DNA of 64,000 bases from Carposina sasakii (GCA_014607495.2 CP053152.1:3348001-3412000); one strand, 5' to 3'; counted from the first letter of the stretch, positions 12,721 through 24,353 are shown. The notes: a model not told the origin generated them from the letters alone. Program-made: numbers and translations.

Positions 12721-14581
12721 CTTTCAAGCAGGCCAACTGGCGAAATATGTAAGCAAATGGGAAGCATTTCAAGCCCCGGCTATTTTAATAAAACTAATCC
12801 AAGGGTTTCGGATCCCGTTTGTCCTAAAGCCACCTCTTATTCCGCCAAAGTTAGCGAAGTGTCAAACACCGTTCTCAACGGAAATGAAGCAGGCGATACA
12901 AAAACTCTTAAGAATGGGGGCATTAGAGCCCGTTACCGACAGCCCAAGTTTTGTTTCCCCAATGTTCTTAACTTTCAAGAGCGACGGAACATATCGACCA
13001 ATTTTCAATTTGAAAAATTTAAACCTATATCTACCAATTTTAAAGTTTCGCCTAATAAACATGCACAGGATACCGTCTTTCCTACAGCCAGCCGATTGGC
13101 TTATAAAGATAGACTTGTCGAACGCGTACTTTCATCTACCAGTCGCAACAAGTCACAAGCGCTTCCTGCGACTAATTTTCAATGGCCAATTATATCAAAT
13201 GACCTGCCTCCCTTTTGGTCTAGCCTGTGCCCCAAAAATGTTTGCGTCACTAACAAACTGGATTGCGCAAATTCTAAGAGACAAAGGGTTTCGAGTCCTA
13301 GTTTATCTCGACGATTTTTTGTTAGCACATCAGGACCCTCACATACTAAAAAATCAAGGTCGGGAGACTGTAAACCTTCTCCAAGAATTAGGGTGGAAAA
13401 TAAATCACGAAAAGTCCATATTGACTCCTCAGAAAGTAATAGAATACTTGGGCATTTGTTGGAATCCTCATTCCAACCTAAAATATCTACCACAAAAGAA
13501 AAGCGTAGCCTTAAAGGAAAAAATAAAAAATCTCTTAAAGCGGAAATCGGCAAATCTGAAAGAAGTACAGAGCATTGTAGGGTCAATAAATTTTGCCAGT
13601 TTCCCTGTATCACGCGGACGCCTGAACCATCGGGCTCTGCTAAAGCACTGCCAATCCTTGCTTTTCCTAGACCCTCAATATCGCTTTCAAATTCCTCAGA
13701 AGGCACTGGTCGAACTAACATGGTGGTTAGGCAATGTAAACAGCCGCTCGATAGTGCACCCTCCCCCAGTATCTCACTACCTAGTAACAGATGCCTCGGA
13801 GCTAGCATGGGGGGCTCAATTAGACAACAGGCGGATCTGGGGGCAGTGGTCTCTAGGAGAAGCAAACCTACATTCCAATCAACGGGAGATGCTAGCAGTG
13901 CTATATGCTTTAAAAGATCATTGTCCCTACCTGTCCAATTCTACACTAATGATTCAGACCGACAACAAGACCGTAGTTTCCTATCTACGAAACGAAGGTG
14001 GCACGAGATCCGCCGCCTTGATGGATCTTTGCTACCAGATATTTTATCTCCTGGATCACTACAATATTCACGTAGAAATTCATTATCTCCCCGGGAGATT
14101 CAACACGGAAGCGGATCAACTGTCCCGCCTATGTCCATTACCCGAATGGCATCTTCTTCCCGGAATAACGGAAGTAATATTTACGAAATGGGGAACCCCA
14201 AAAATCGATCTGTTCGCATCGTCGACAGCTCACGTTGTAGCCAGGTACGCGTCACTAGACGCAACAGATCACAGAGCCCAATTCCACGATGCTTTCAGTC
14301 AAACATGGCATTTCCATCTGGCCTGGCTTTTCCCACCACCATTTCTTATCCCACGAGTGCTAGCCCACTTGAACAACTCGACCGGAACCTACCTCATAGT
14401 AGTACCACGGTGGCTGAAAGTATTTTGGAGGCCCGATCTGAAAAATCGAGCACTAGCCCCGCCGTTTACCATTCGCAATCTGAACCAAGTATTAATAGAT
14501 ACCACCACCAACCGTCCACCTCCCAAGATACAGGACATGGTTCTGGAAATATGGAAATGTGGGGCTGGGAAGAAAGCGTGA
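12461..14581 (+). CDS. DIRS ORF2, reverse transcriptase/RNase H/methyltransferase-like (706 aa)
   Basis: Copies the element RNA into DNA. The reverse transcriptase palm is clear: KIDLSNAYFH, LPFGLACAPKMF and the catalytic YLDD at about residues 282-285. RNase H follows from about 440 (VTDASELAWGAQL, then NQREMLAVLYALK and QTDNKTVVSYL). The C-terminal part, from about 560 (KIDLFAS, then W.FPPPFLIPRVL), matches the adenine-methyltransferase-like domain of DIRS elements. The first ATG (12461) lies within gag in another frame. Because recognisable RT sequence starts only after the gag stop, the true start could be later or use frameshifting. The last 31 nt overlap the recombinase start at 14551. 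No stop or frameshift was seen. Confidence 0.9.
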   Translation: MIQVAYFLICQDIFYLHLRKVCRIYTLRVGAICFAHQGPSQIREGPPDKRVSAIRFPTHISSPLEAKTVVQVPMRHAGSTNKKESSDFQAGQLAKYVSKWEAFQAPAILIKLIQGFRIPFVLKPPLIPPKLAKCQTPFSTEMKQAIQKLLRMGALEPVTDSPSFVSPMFLTFKSDGTYRPIFNLKNLNLYLPILKFRLINMHRIPSFLQPADWLIKIDLSNAYFHLPVATSHKRFLRLIFNGQLYQMTCLPFGLACAPKMFASLTNWIAQILRDKGFRVLVYLDDFLLAHQDPHILKNQGRETVNLLQELGWKINHEKSILTPQKVIEYLGICWNPHSNLKYLPQKKSVALKEKIKNLLKRKSANLKEVQSIVGSINFASFPVSRGRLNHRALLKHCQSLLFLDPQYRFQIPQKALVELTWWLGNVNSRSIVHPPPVSHYLVTDASELAWGAQLDNRRIWGQWSLGEANLHSNQREMLAVLYALKDHCPYLSNSTLMIQTDNKTVVSYLRNEGGTRSAALMDLCYQIFYLLDHYNIHVEIHYLPGRFNTEADQLSRLCPLPEWHLLPGITEVIFTKWGTPKIDLFASSTAHVVARYASLDATDHRAQFHDAFSQTWHFHLAWLFPPPFLIPRVLAHLNNSTGTYLIVVPRWLKVFWRPDLKNRALAPPFTIRNLNQVLIDTTTNRPPPKIQDMVLEIWKCGAGKKA

Positions 14582-15546
14582 AAGGATGGTCGTCAGCACA
14601 AAGAAACGTTTTACGGGCTAGCTTTCGACAATCATCCCTAAAAACCTACCAACCGGCTTGGAAACGGTGGAGCTCCTGGTGCCATAAAAACAACGTAAAT
14701 AATATATTTAAACCTTCAGGGTCGGACTTAGCTCAATTTCTAATAGACTTGTACCAATCTCATGGATTAGCTTACGGTACGATTTTGGTTTACAAATCGG
14801 CCATTGTTACATTATGTGACCCTAATCATGATACTAATTTAAGCTCTAATATTATCGTTAAGCATGCTTTGAAGGCTATTTCGATTTTAAACCCTAAACC
14901 TACTCAGGTACCAATTTGGGACACTGATATTCTGGTTAAGTGGCTACAAGACCACCCTCCTAACGAAAATAGTTTATTCGAATGCTCAAAAAGGGCCTCA
15001 ATATTGCTTTTGTTGTGTTCGGGGCGTAGGGTTCATGATCTTACTCTATTAGTTATCAGCCCTGACCATTGTATTATAGAGAAAGACTATATCATGTTTT
15101 GGCCAATTTTTGGGTCAAAAACAGATACTGCAACATTTCGGCAATCAGGCTGGAAATTACTGAAGAATTGTGACTGTAAAAATTTAGATCCTGTATTTTG
15201 GCTAAATAGGGTTATCTGTTTATCATCTGAACGGCGTGCAGTGTGCAATAATAACTCATTGTTTTTAACTGCATGTGGACCCCCTAAGGCCGCGTCACGA
15301 ACAGTGGTGGCGAATTGGGTGAAGAAGGTACTGCTGGAAGCAGGTATTAGAGCTAGCCCGGGTAGCGTGCGTCCAGCAGTAGCTTCTAAATGCTGGGTAC
15401 AGAATTGTTCCCTAGATGAAATCCTAGCTCGCGGCAACTGGCGCGCACAAAATACTTTTAAGAAATATTATTGTAGACAAATAAAGCAATCGCCCTCAAA
15501 TTCTGTACCAATGATTACTAATCTTTTCAACCCAATATGTCACTAA
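14551..15546 (+). CDS. DIRS ORF3, tyrosine recombinase (331 aa from the proximal ATG)
   Basis: Integrates the circular DNA intermediate by strand exchange without target duplication. An N-terminal core-binding region (RQSSLKTYQPAWKRWSSWC, LAQFLIDLYQ) precedes the catalytic domain. Candidate catalytic residues are R in LCSGRRVHDL, the GSVRPAVASKCW segment where the family has its second arginine box, and the final tyrosines in TFKKYYCRQ. I chose ATG 14551 because it is the last one before the conserved domain and overlaps the RT frame by 31 nt. The same frame is open upstream to 12757, so a longer form of up to 929 aa is possible. Without that extension the length is as expected for the family. 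Confidence 0.88.
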   Translation: MEMWGWEESVKGWSSAQRNVLRASFRQSSLKTYQPAWKRWSSWCHKNNVNNIFKPSGSDLAQFLIDLYQSHGLAYGTILVYKSAIVTLCDPNHDTNLSSNIIVKHALKAISILNPKPTQVPIWDTDILVKWLQDHPPNENSLFECSKRASILLLLCSGRRVHDLTLLVISPDHCIIEKDYIMFWPIFGSKTDTATFRQSGWKLLKNCDCKNLDPVFWLNRVICLSSERRAVCNNNSLFLTACGPPKAASRTVVANWVKKVLLEAGIRASPGSVRPAVASKCWVQNCSLDEILARGNWRAQNTFKKYYCRQIKQSPSNSVPMITNLFNPICH

Positions 15547-16015
15547 TTTGTATTAATTTAAAATAGGTATGTTTAAACATGTATTCTAGGTCGATTTTTG
15601 TTCATACTTACTATAAGATTATAATGTTGTACTTTATAGATACTACTGATTAATGTATTCTTTTTATTGTAAAAGATACAATAAGATTATAACGTTGTAC
15701 TTTATAGGTACTACTGATTAATGTATTCTTTTTCATTGTACAAGGCACATAAAATATTTCCCTAATTTTAGGAATATTTATATTTATTCATAATAAGTTC
15801 CTTAATAGATATAAAACATGTTGTCAGGTGTGATTTTACCTAATAAAAATTCGAAATAGTTTTCTATTTGACCCTTGTTTTATTTTAATTTACATTCATT
15901 TCAAATTTTACAAAAAATAGTATGAAATTATTTTCCTTAGTGATAGTAAACTATTTACAACATGAAATATCTAACTTAATCACATTGGCGTTTGGACCAC
16001 CAGGCGATAACAGAC

Positions 16016-16125
16016 AGATCTCAAATATTCTCTAAGGCTTCGAATAACGGTACAGGAGCTTAATGACAGCGTTTTACCTTACAATAAAACGCTTATTAAG
16101 CGAAATACCTTATTCGAAGCCTTAA
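16016..16125 (-). repeat. DIRS internal complementary region
   Basis: Reads, on the minus strand, the right end of the element joined to the left end through a single ATT (AAT at 16062-16064 on the plus strand). This is the template thought to align both ends during circle formation. Matches run about 50-60 bp on each side. Confidence 0.9.
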
Positions 16126-16335
16126 GTTTAATTTCTGCTGGTGGTTATTTTTATCACTTATATACCACTGTTTACAATAAACCACTCACTTTCACTTGTG
16201 GGTATTTTTCATTGCACTATTACTGTCTGGCCTGTAGTGTATAGGTACCTAAATACATAAATAAGTTTAATCTTTATTGTGATCTGAAATTTCAAGTAAG
16301 TAGTTTATTGCAAATAGTTTGTTTATTTTTGAGAT

Positions 16336-16495
16336 CCAATGAAGCAAGATCCGCGACTCGCACCAAAGCGCCGCGACCCCTGGTGGTAGGCAAAGGAAAC
16401 TAAAAAGGGGGGATTTGGCGGGAAATGTCAGCCAATAGGGAACCGCTACGTCATCTGTCAAACAGTGTTGCCACTCTCAAATATTCTCTAAGGCT
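16336..16495 (-). repeat. DIRS right inverted terminal repeat
   Basis: Reverse complement of 11166-11325. A distinct right tail (16496-16551) carries a small hairpin around 'cgcttaataagcg'. Confidence 0.9.
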
Positions 16496-16944
16496 TCGAA
16501 TAAGGTATTTCGCTTAATAAGCGTTTTATTGTAAGGTAAAACGCTGTCATTATTGGTCACAGAGACATCAATTGTTGAGATACAAGCTTGATTTTTTTTC
16601 TGAAATAGGTGAACAGTAGCACTTGCAAAAACAAAAGCAATTGTGAGCCGATATGCTACTATTAAGCCATTAAAAAAATGTTGAATCCTAAGTTTGTTAA
16701 AATGTTTAAATTAAAGATCTCTTTTGAAACGATTTACAAAAAAACTTATCCCAAAAATGTCTCCAAAATTATTTTTAAAAACTTGCCAATTTCGTCAGCT
16801 ATTTGCCATGTAAATTTGATTGAGCTATCTCCACGACTTCATACTTGAAAAAATGTTTGAAACACAGTAAGTCGAAAAAACTTAATTAAAAGATTGGGCC
16901 GAATAAAACTAAAAAAATGTTATTATTGATTGTTTATTATTAAA

Positions 16945-17228
16945 TCACAAAAAGTTTTCGAAATGTCGCCCTTCCTGCTCGATACAAATTCTACATCGCC
17001 TTAAAAAAAAATCTTATAGTCTACAAGACCATGTTAACAGGTCTATTGCGTGACGTCACTCAATACACGGGGCAGACAACATTTAACCGAAAGGTTTGGA
17101 GACAAGTGGATCGGCCGTGGGGGGCCCATTGCCTGGCCGCCACGGTCTCCCGACTTAAACCCCATCGATTTCTTCGTTATAAAGAATTAGTTTACGCCAA
17201 GGATATCCCGGCCCAATCTTTTAATTAA
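16945..17228. pseudogene. scrambled mariner/IS630-type transposase relic
   Basis: On the plus strand, 17110-17185 reads in one frame as a DDE-family segment (WPPRSPDLNPIDFF). On the minus strand, 17005-16950 reads as the typical C-terminal end of such transposases (CIEQEGRHFENFL then stop). The two parts face opposite ways, so the core was rearranged and cannot encode a transposase. Confidence 0.7.
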
Positions 17229-17758
17229 GTTTTTTCGACTTACTGTGTTTCAAACATTTTTTCAAGTATGAAGTCGTGGAGTTAGCTCAATCAAATTTAC
17301 ATGGCAAATAGCTGACGAAATTGGCAAGTTTTTAAAAATAATTTTGGAGACATTTTTGGGATAAGTTTTTTTTTAAATCGTTTCAAAAGAGATCTTTAAT
17401 TTAAACATTTTAACAAACTTAGGATTCAACATTTTTTTAATGGCTTAATAGTAACATATCGGCTCACAATTGCTTTTGTTTTTGCAAGTGCTACTGTTCA
17501 CCTATTTCAGAAAAAAAAATCAAGCTTGTATCTCAACAATTGATGTCTCTGTGACCAATAATGTTAAATAAGCCAAGGTTTAACAAAAAAATATGAAAAA
17601 AAATCATATCTCGAAAACTACAAAAAGTCGCGGAACATACATGGGGGTAATTCGGGTACCCCTAGGGGTATTCTGTCCTTGGACTTCCGCTTGACACTAT
17701 TTCTTGGGACATCCTGTATAAAGATGTATACTTATAAAGATTTTTCGGAGTGATAATA

Positions 17759-18237
17759 CAGGGTGTAGGTGACAGCCAGGCAAATACTGAAACGCTAAAC
17801 AAGTACCATTGTGTGGAGTTATACGACAGTGTTATTACTCGCAGGAAATGTATTTTTGATTTTGATTATAGGTAATCTTTGTTCTCCGCGCCAATTGTAT
17901 CGGGCGATCCTGTGACTAATTAAATGGGATTATTGGTTATTGTGTGATATATTGCTGTTTTTTGGATTACTTGTGACTCTCCATTAGGGCTGATCAGTTA
18001 TTTGAACATTTTTGAGGGCAACTTTTTTTGATGGAAATAATCTTTTGGTAAAAAAATTATTTCAAAGTAATTATCTAAGGCTTAAATAAACGTAATAAAA
18101 TATTTTTTTCATGAAAATATGAAAAAAATGTCGGTATATTTTGGAATTTTCCTGCGAAAATTTTCAATGTTTTCCGCCTCAGAAACATGGTCTGAAGGCA
18201 TGGTATCAATATTTGCCTGGCTGTCACAAACACCCTG
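17759..18237. mobile_element. TA-flanked MITE ('ccaggcaaat' family)
   Basis: Left end 'cagggtgtaggtgacagcc' is inverted against right end 'ggctgtcacaaacaccctg'. The interior has a stretch beginning 'ccgcgccaattgtatcggg' that recurs at 40088-40404. Confidence 0.7.
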
Positions 18238-18839
18238 TGTATCCATTATAATAATCCTTAAAATTTTATTGCTTAGAATGGTAGTTAACTATAACCACGA
18301 CCACGCGCGACGATCCTATGACAATCATCTTTTGAAAGTAATTTATCTACCGATATCCCACCAATATAAACTGGGGTTGTTATATTGGATAAACCTGGAT
18401 GCATATGCATATATACGAGTATTAAAGTGATAAGACAAAAGCTTAGATAATAAGTTATACTTAGCAACCATAGAAAACTCAGTCAACTAGAAATTAACTG
18501 AGAAAAATTCTTACAACTGAGAACGTGTAGAAATTATTAAAATTCTAACAGCAAAAAAAGTAAGGTTGTATTCGCACCAGATTTCCACGGTGAATTTTCA
18601 TTAAATTATTATCTAAGTTTGGCGAATTAGGAAAATTGTTTAATATAACGTTTTATGGCGTGTGTGGGGTGAAAGAGAGTTTATTTACTCCGCCACCTCC
18701 ATTAATGCGGAGCATTACTTTCGTGACCGCATTAAGGCTGCCGCAATAGCTGCCAACATGTTTATGTTCATTAGGGTTTTGTGTAAATAATCTAAGGTTT
18801 TACATTTGTTTCGCAAATGGTTGATCCATATAGTATATA

Positions 18840-18993
18840 CATGGTGTAACATAAGAGGTGTTTTAAGTGAAATGGCCACTATAAGTGGAGAGCCCAACCA
18901 TGCGATTTCGATTCTAATATTTTGTGGATATGTCCTCTATAATGGGCTGTTTTCATATCATATCGCTTAATATACCCCTCTTGTAACACCATG
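18840..18993. mobile_element. short palindromic MITE
   Basis: Left 'catggtgtaaca' mirrors right 'tgtaacaccatg', with TA flanks. The ends resemble the MITE at 1551-1810. Confidence 0.65.
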
Positions 18994-19611
18994 TAATACG
19001 GATCTACCAGTTGCGAAACAAATGCCATACAAAAGGTATGGCTGCCAGCATGTTTATGTTAATTAAAGTTTTACATTTGTTACACCCTGAATAAGTATGT
19101 ATGTGCTTAAAAAAGGTATATAATAATATACACCGATGATTATATCCACAGAACAGAAACCAATAACTACAAAATGCCAATAGTCTATGTAGGCAGGTAT
19201 AGAAAAATGTCAAAAAGATAATTCAGAAGAATGAAAACGGACTTTGAACAATATACATTTGTTTATCTACCAACAAACACGACATAAGATGGATTAAAGG
19301 CCGATGGGTGGGTTGCTGTAAATAATTGTGAAAAAGGTTCCATTTACAATTTAAAAAACAATGAAACCATCTTGACCTATACATTCGGTGAGTATCAAAC
19401 AAGGGTAACTCTGTACCTATGTATAAGTAACGTATGGTAAAATATTGTGGATCCTTTCTGTTCGGCTTTAACAATTCAGTTCGGGTTCGTACTGTTGCAC
19501 TTTCCTACCTTCCAAGGTAAAATCACCTACCCACATAATATAAAATGTTCCATCCATTTGCTCTGTGTACAAACGTATTATGAACTAGGTAGGTACATGA
19601 TTCACACGCAT

Positions 19612-19850
19612 CAGCCTTTCACAGTCCACTGATGGACGTAGGTGTCCCCAAAGCACGCCACATGGGGGTTTTTGCCCATAGTCACTACGCTTTGGGCAGG
19701 CGGGTTGGTGACCGTGGTGAGTTTTGGACTATGTTGTTAATTGATAACACGGGAAGTGCCGCTGTCCACCTCCCAGAAAACTTTAGTCGCGTCTTATACC
19801 CACAGACAGACATGGGCTGTTCTACTATGCCGATAACATGCGGCCTAAAA
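19612..19850 (-). mobile_element. RTE-like fragment
   Basis: Complement of the family described at 4075, starting 'cacagtccactgatggacgt'. A second piece in the opposite orientation follows at 20035-20160 and ends in (ATG)n. Confidence 0.5.
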
Positions 19851-20034
19851 AATTTAATCTACATGGAATGTACAGTACATAATGTATGTAGACTCGACCA
19901 ATCGAGTTACTACGCTCGTAGCTCGTAGTTTGTAGCACTCGTAGCAATGCTACGTGGAAACTAGACTACAGTATCAAAGCGTATTTTTTTATAACTTACA
20001 AGCCTCTTGCGAGCCATCTAAAGCTAAAAATAAT

Positions 20035-20160
20035 AATCAGTGGTTACCAACCCGCCTGTCCAGCGTGAAATACCCCCCATGGTGTTTTGTGGCGTGCCCT
20101 GGGAGAGGCCTACGTCCAGCAGTGGACTGTAATAGGCTGAAGATGATGATGATGAATGTA
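20035..20160 (+). mobile_element. RTE-like 3' end
   Basis: Contains 'ccagcagtggactgtaatag' followed by 'gatgatgatgatga', the expected 3' microsatellite tail. Confidence 0.55.
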
Positions 20161-20277
20161 TAGGTAGGTAGATTAAACTCGGCTTTACTTAGTTTTATGT
20201 TAGAAGGCACCAATTTATTTAGGTTATCCACAGGGTGCGATAGCGCCATATAAAACTAATTAAGTAACACTCATCAG

Positions 20278-20587
20278 CAGTGCCGGATTTAGGGGAGGGC
20301 AACCGGGGCGAATGCCCCGGGGCCTCCACAAACGGGGGGCCCCCACAATAGATTTCGGAAAAAAAATCATTCAAATTCCAAATAGTAAACATCTTTTCCT
20401 TTGATATTTTTTTTGTCTCTTTTACCTTTACCTACAGTACTTTGTACATACATAATTATTTGATTTTATTATTCTTAAATATTAACAGAAACCATTGATC
20501 TATATTTCATTTGGGAAATAATTTGGGGCAAGGGGGCTTCCGCTCCTTTGTTGCCCCGAGGCCTCCGGACCTCTAAATCCGACCCTG
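20278..20587. mobile_element. hAT-type MITE with 8-bp target duplication
   Basis: Termini are CAGTGCCGGATTTAGG and, inverted, CAGGGTCGGATTTAGA. The 8-bp direct repeat CTCATCAG flanks the element at 20270-20277 and 20588-20595. An 8-bp duplication and CAG(T/G)G ends are hallmarks of hAT elements. There is no coding content. Confidence 0.9.
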
Positions 20588-21562
20588 CTCATCAGTGTTT
20601 CCAGGGAACAAACTGTTACGGCCCTAGTTCGCAACTAAATTAAGTAATGAAAAAACTAAAGTACTTACCTACTCCATAATTATAACTTTGTGGACTTACT
20701 TTACCTATCGCAGCACGCCAGGCTCTCTTTTAGTTATTTTTTCACTTTATTGTCAACAATCACTTCATGAAATGGAAATGGCATAATGCCTTGCCTGAAA
20801 AAAGTTTGGCAAGTCCACATAACGCCACTTACATTTTTTTTTTATTTATTTATTTATTGAGGAATACCCACAATTGTTACACTTTTACATGATTGAGTAT
20901 CATCTATATCATACAATTCCTGGTAGGGCACTATTAATTACGGGCAAACACAGCACGTACTAATACTAGTCAAAACATTTCAAAAAATAAATCTACAAAA
21001 ACGCATTATCACTCAGGTTTGTATCACACTGAGACGACAAGTAAACAAGTAATACCTTAATAATATGGAGTTTATTAAGTTACAATGAGTGATCATCTCT
21101 AAGAACTGTCATAAAAAAATCCGACACGGGGACCACTCCAAAACTGGAATTTACGAAATTATGAAATTATATCCAAAAGTTTTCAGTAGGTAGGTAAGTA
21201 TATAAGTACCTACATGAAATTACTGTTAGCCAACAAGAAGTCAAAACAATTCATCAATGAGATATTTAAAAGTAACCAATAACTAACTTTAAACAACAAG
21301 CAAGTAGATAATAAAACAATTTTGATAAAGGTCTCTGGAAGACTTGAGCCAAAGTTCACGATCACAAAGCCTTTCATTTTCATTTTTGTTTTCAAACACG
21401 GGTTTGCAGTAATTTAAATATGTAGGTACCTTTATTATTTGTAGTACATACAATTTCTGAGATAATAGAAAAATTAACAACAAAATATATTGTGTTTTCT
21501 GCTTATATGTAACCTACTTATACGTAGGTATATGTACCTAAGGTGATTTAAAATTACGTATA

Positions 21563-21700
21563 CAGGATGTAACAAAAGGGGTATGTTAAGCGAAATGCTA
21601 TAAAAATAGCCCAGTAAAATCCAAATGAGACTCGAGATCGCATGGTTTGAACATTGTATGAACATTCCTAAGTTGTTCAGGAATTACATTTCAACACATC
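21563..21700. mobile_element. truncated MITE
   Basis: Begins 'caggatgtaacaaaaggg' and 'gtatgttaagcgaa' like the 1551 family and shares its interior 'gaacattcctaagttgtt'. No right end was found. Confidence 0.6.
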
Positions 21701-23045
21701 AATATCAATTATACCCTTACAATCATATAGTAAATATACCTACCCTATTCAACTAATTAGATACGCAAAGGGAATCAATAGCCGGGCTCGCCTACGAGAC
21801 GGGATCTGCATGGAGTCCCGTGACGTCACGACCCTGACCCAGTCCCGGGCCCCTACTGCGGTCTTATATGTCTTATATTAGCATGGCTTTATGGCTGGCG
21901 GTATTTTATGGAAGTAATTTCAAATGTAGGAAAAAGTGTAAAAATTACAGGACACTAGCGCCAATGTCAACGACTATTTATTATGGTGTTTTATGTGAAT
22001 TTTATTTATAGTCTGAGACAGCGAAAAGCGTAGGTAGGTAAAGTGTAGGGAAGCAACAAGATATGATGTTATGAGTAATTGGCGTAATTTGAATTGAACT
22101 ATAAATTGGTCTCTATTTATAAATGATTTCTTGTTATTTATAAAATTCGTCAAAATATCCGTACGTAGTAAAATTATCTTTATTTTCAGAGTGGAAGGAA
22201 AACTGCAATACCTAACCTACTCATTCTTTATTGCACACAAATGAAAAAATATTACAATTAATCAGTATACGAGTACAAGAGAAATGTACAATGGCATGCT
22301 TATCTCTACAAGAGATTTCTTCTAGTAAACCAAGCAAAGATGACGGAAAACAGAAGCAAAGTAACCTACTTACTTAACGTTTAGCTATATTGTACTACTT
22401 ATGATAGATTCTACCGGTTTCTCAAAGGCATGTCAACATTAATTCAAGATAACAATATAAACTACATATTTATTTTTATTTTTTTGGTGCACTTTTGGTG
22501 CCTATTATAAGTTGAGATTCTACCACAGCCCATACCTGTATTCTTATACTTTAACTAAATCTGTCTTTGGGCATCCACCCCTCCAGAAAAATATCCTTGG
22601 CCTTAGTTTTGCCTATATCAACTCAAAACATAATTTATACTACTTTAATTGAATTCCAAGCAATAAATTAGGTCCTAAATCAACTTGCTAAAGTAAAACG
22701 GACTAGGAAGCACATTGAAGGGACAGTGAGACTGTATTAAGGACCGAGGGTCTGTAGTAGGGGCCGCACGCAATCTTATTTAGGTCAAGGATGGCGAAAC
22801 GCTACTAGAACGCTGGTAATTATTGTTATGGACGGAACGACTGAAATTTGACATTATAACTTAGGCTCTACCTAATCGGTAGACTAGTTTCGTCAAAATT
22901 AATAATCGGTTGACAGTACCTACCTAAAACCTACGAGAATTTCGAGAGGAACTCTTAACTGGATTTATAAATGTCTATTAGATATGAGTATGCTTAATTT
23001 CTGATATAGGTATTTTTTGGCTCGATCTTGATAGTTTTACATATA

Positions 23046-23443
23046 CAGTATGTTTTTTCGTTGCCACCCTTAACGAAGGGTACGTACTCTATATGTAGAT
23101 CAAATAAAGTAAGTTTATGCCAAAAAAATGCTGGGAAGCGATGTACCGATTTTTTATTTTTTATTACTTGATCTGGCGAAATTTATAGTGTCCAGTATTT
23201 ATGCTAGTTTTTTCCATAGATTTATTGTTTTTTCATAAACAGATAGATATTATTTCTCGTGAAAAAATTTTGCTACGCGCGACTATGTGCATTTATGCAG
23301 AAAAACGCAGTCTATTTACTCAACTTTGGACCCTAATATTTAGGGAACCAGACATTTCCCAGGTATGCTTCCGTGAAAGAGAAAAATGATCGTGATGATG
23401 AGATTCCGTAGTTTTCGGGAACGTTGACGACCAAAACACCCTG
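23046..23443 (-). mobile_element. TA-flanked MITE, copy A
   Basis: Ends in 'caccctg|ta'. Its interior matches the reverse complement of 47621-48001 along its length, for example 'cttaacgaagggtacgtac' and 'acgttgacgaccaaaacacc'. Confidence 0.75.
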
Positions 23444-24045
23444 TATACTGGGTTTATTCTAAAAATTCTAAATAACTTTGGCCTAGAAGGCAAGTGTTTG
23501 TCCTAAAAATTATTCCTGAAAACACAGACCGCTATTATCCACTCGAACTCAAGCTTTTAGATGTTACAGCCCAGTTTAATAATCCTTTTGGTGTAAATAC
23601 GTACCTAACATTCCGAAAATTATTACGGTTACATACAAGTGTCGGTTATGTTTGGGATAGTTCAGAATATAGGTATTACAAAGTTTCAAGAAGTTAGAGT
23701 GAATGTATCTATTATACTCGTATACCTATTTATTGGTTCATGTCTACCTATAGATATGTTGGATGGTCACCGTGTAAGCAAAATTGGAGGTAGATACTCG
23801 TACCATACCAGCAACATGGTACTCGTACTGGCTTAAACAAAGTAACAATATCTCTCGATGGTATCAATAAAGGTTCGTCATAGTCACTTTTGCTACAAAA
23901 GAAAGCCTGCTTTTTGCGGGTTTATTAAATTAGGTACGTAACATGCTAACCGCTATTTATGGGAGTGTGACGACAACGAAAGTCAATGTGAAATGATGTT
24001 ACTTTGTCTAAGCATCCAGTAGTAGGTAACCCTAGTATAACATAT

Positions 24046-24256
24046 ACTAGTGGACGCCCGCGACTTCGACAGCGTGTACTGCAGAAAAAACAAAATGTCG
24101 AAATTGTCCGGGATATAAAGTAGCCTATGTGTTAATCCAGGGTGTCAGCTAACTCCATGCCAAATTTAATTAAAACCGCTCCGGCCGTGTTTTTACGTGA
24201 AAGAGCAACAAACATCCAACCATACTCACAAACTTTCGCGTTTATAATATTAGTAA
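24046..24256 (-). mobile_element. Helitron-like non-autonomous element
   Basis: Reverse orientation of the 3488 element, from 'actagtggacgcccgcgact' to 'aacgcgtttataatattagt' by family equivalence; the hairpin and inner block are preserved. Confidence 0.55.
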
Positions 24257-24262
24257 GATATT

Positions 24263-24353
24263 ATGGTCGATTCCGGCAGTCACACTTAAACCTAAACGTA
24301 AATTAGTCATGACTAAAATTAGGTTTACATTTAAGTGTGACTGCCATAATCGA
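24263..24353. repeat. small fold-back repeat
   Basis: 'ggcagtcacacttaaacct' is inverted at the other end, with the symmetry centre near 'agtcatgact'. Same family as 5798-5941. Confidence 0.65.

Larger units (their letters stand above)
11138..16551 (+). mobile_element. complete DIRS-type tyrosine-recombinase retrotransposon
   Basis: A 5.4 kb element bounded by ATT at both ends (11138-11140 and 16549-16551). It has gag, RT/RNase H/methyltransferase and tyrosine recombinase frames, all open, on the plus strand. The 160-bp inverted repeats (11166-11325 and 16336-16495) pair with each other. An internal complementary region near 16016-16125 is the reverse complement of the right end joined to the left end through one ATT. 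This split-repeat design, with no long direct repeats and no target duplication, is diagnostic of DIRS elements, which replicate through a circle integrated by the recombinase. Intact frames suggest a recent copy, but activity is unproven. Confidence 0.93.
10984..17716. mobile_element. palindromic mariner-like element, interrupted by a DIRS insertion
   Basis: The left end 'caggatgtcccaagaaatag' is exactly complementary to the right end 'ctatttcttgggacatcctg', with TA on both sides. The left arm is 10984-11140 plus 16552-16886 and the right arm is 17229-17716, about 490 bp each. Between the arms is a core of about 340 bp holding transposase debris. Removing the DIRS element leaves about 1.3 kb. 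The long near-identical arms suggest a fold-back element of the IS630/Tc1/mariner group. Confidence 0.8.

Noticed and set aside
12862..13865. Minus-strand frames of 66 and 228 aa in the DIRS element
   Set aside because: Shadows of the RT gene; no motif or start signal.
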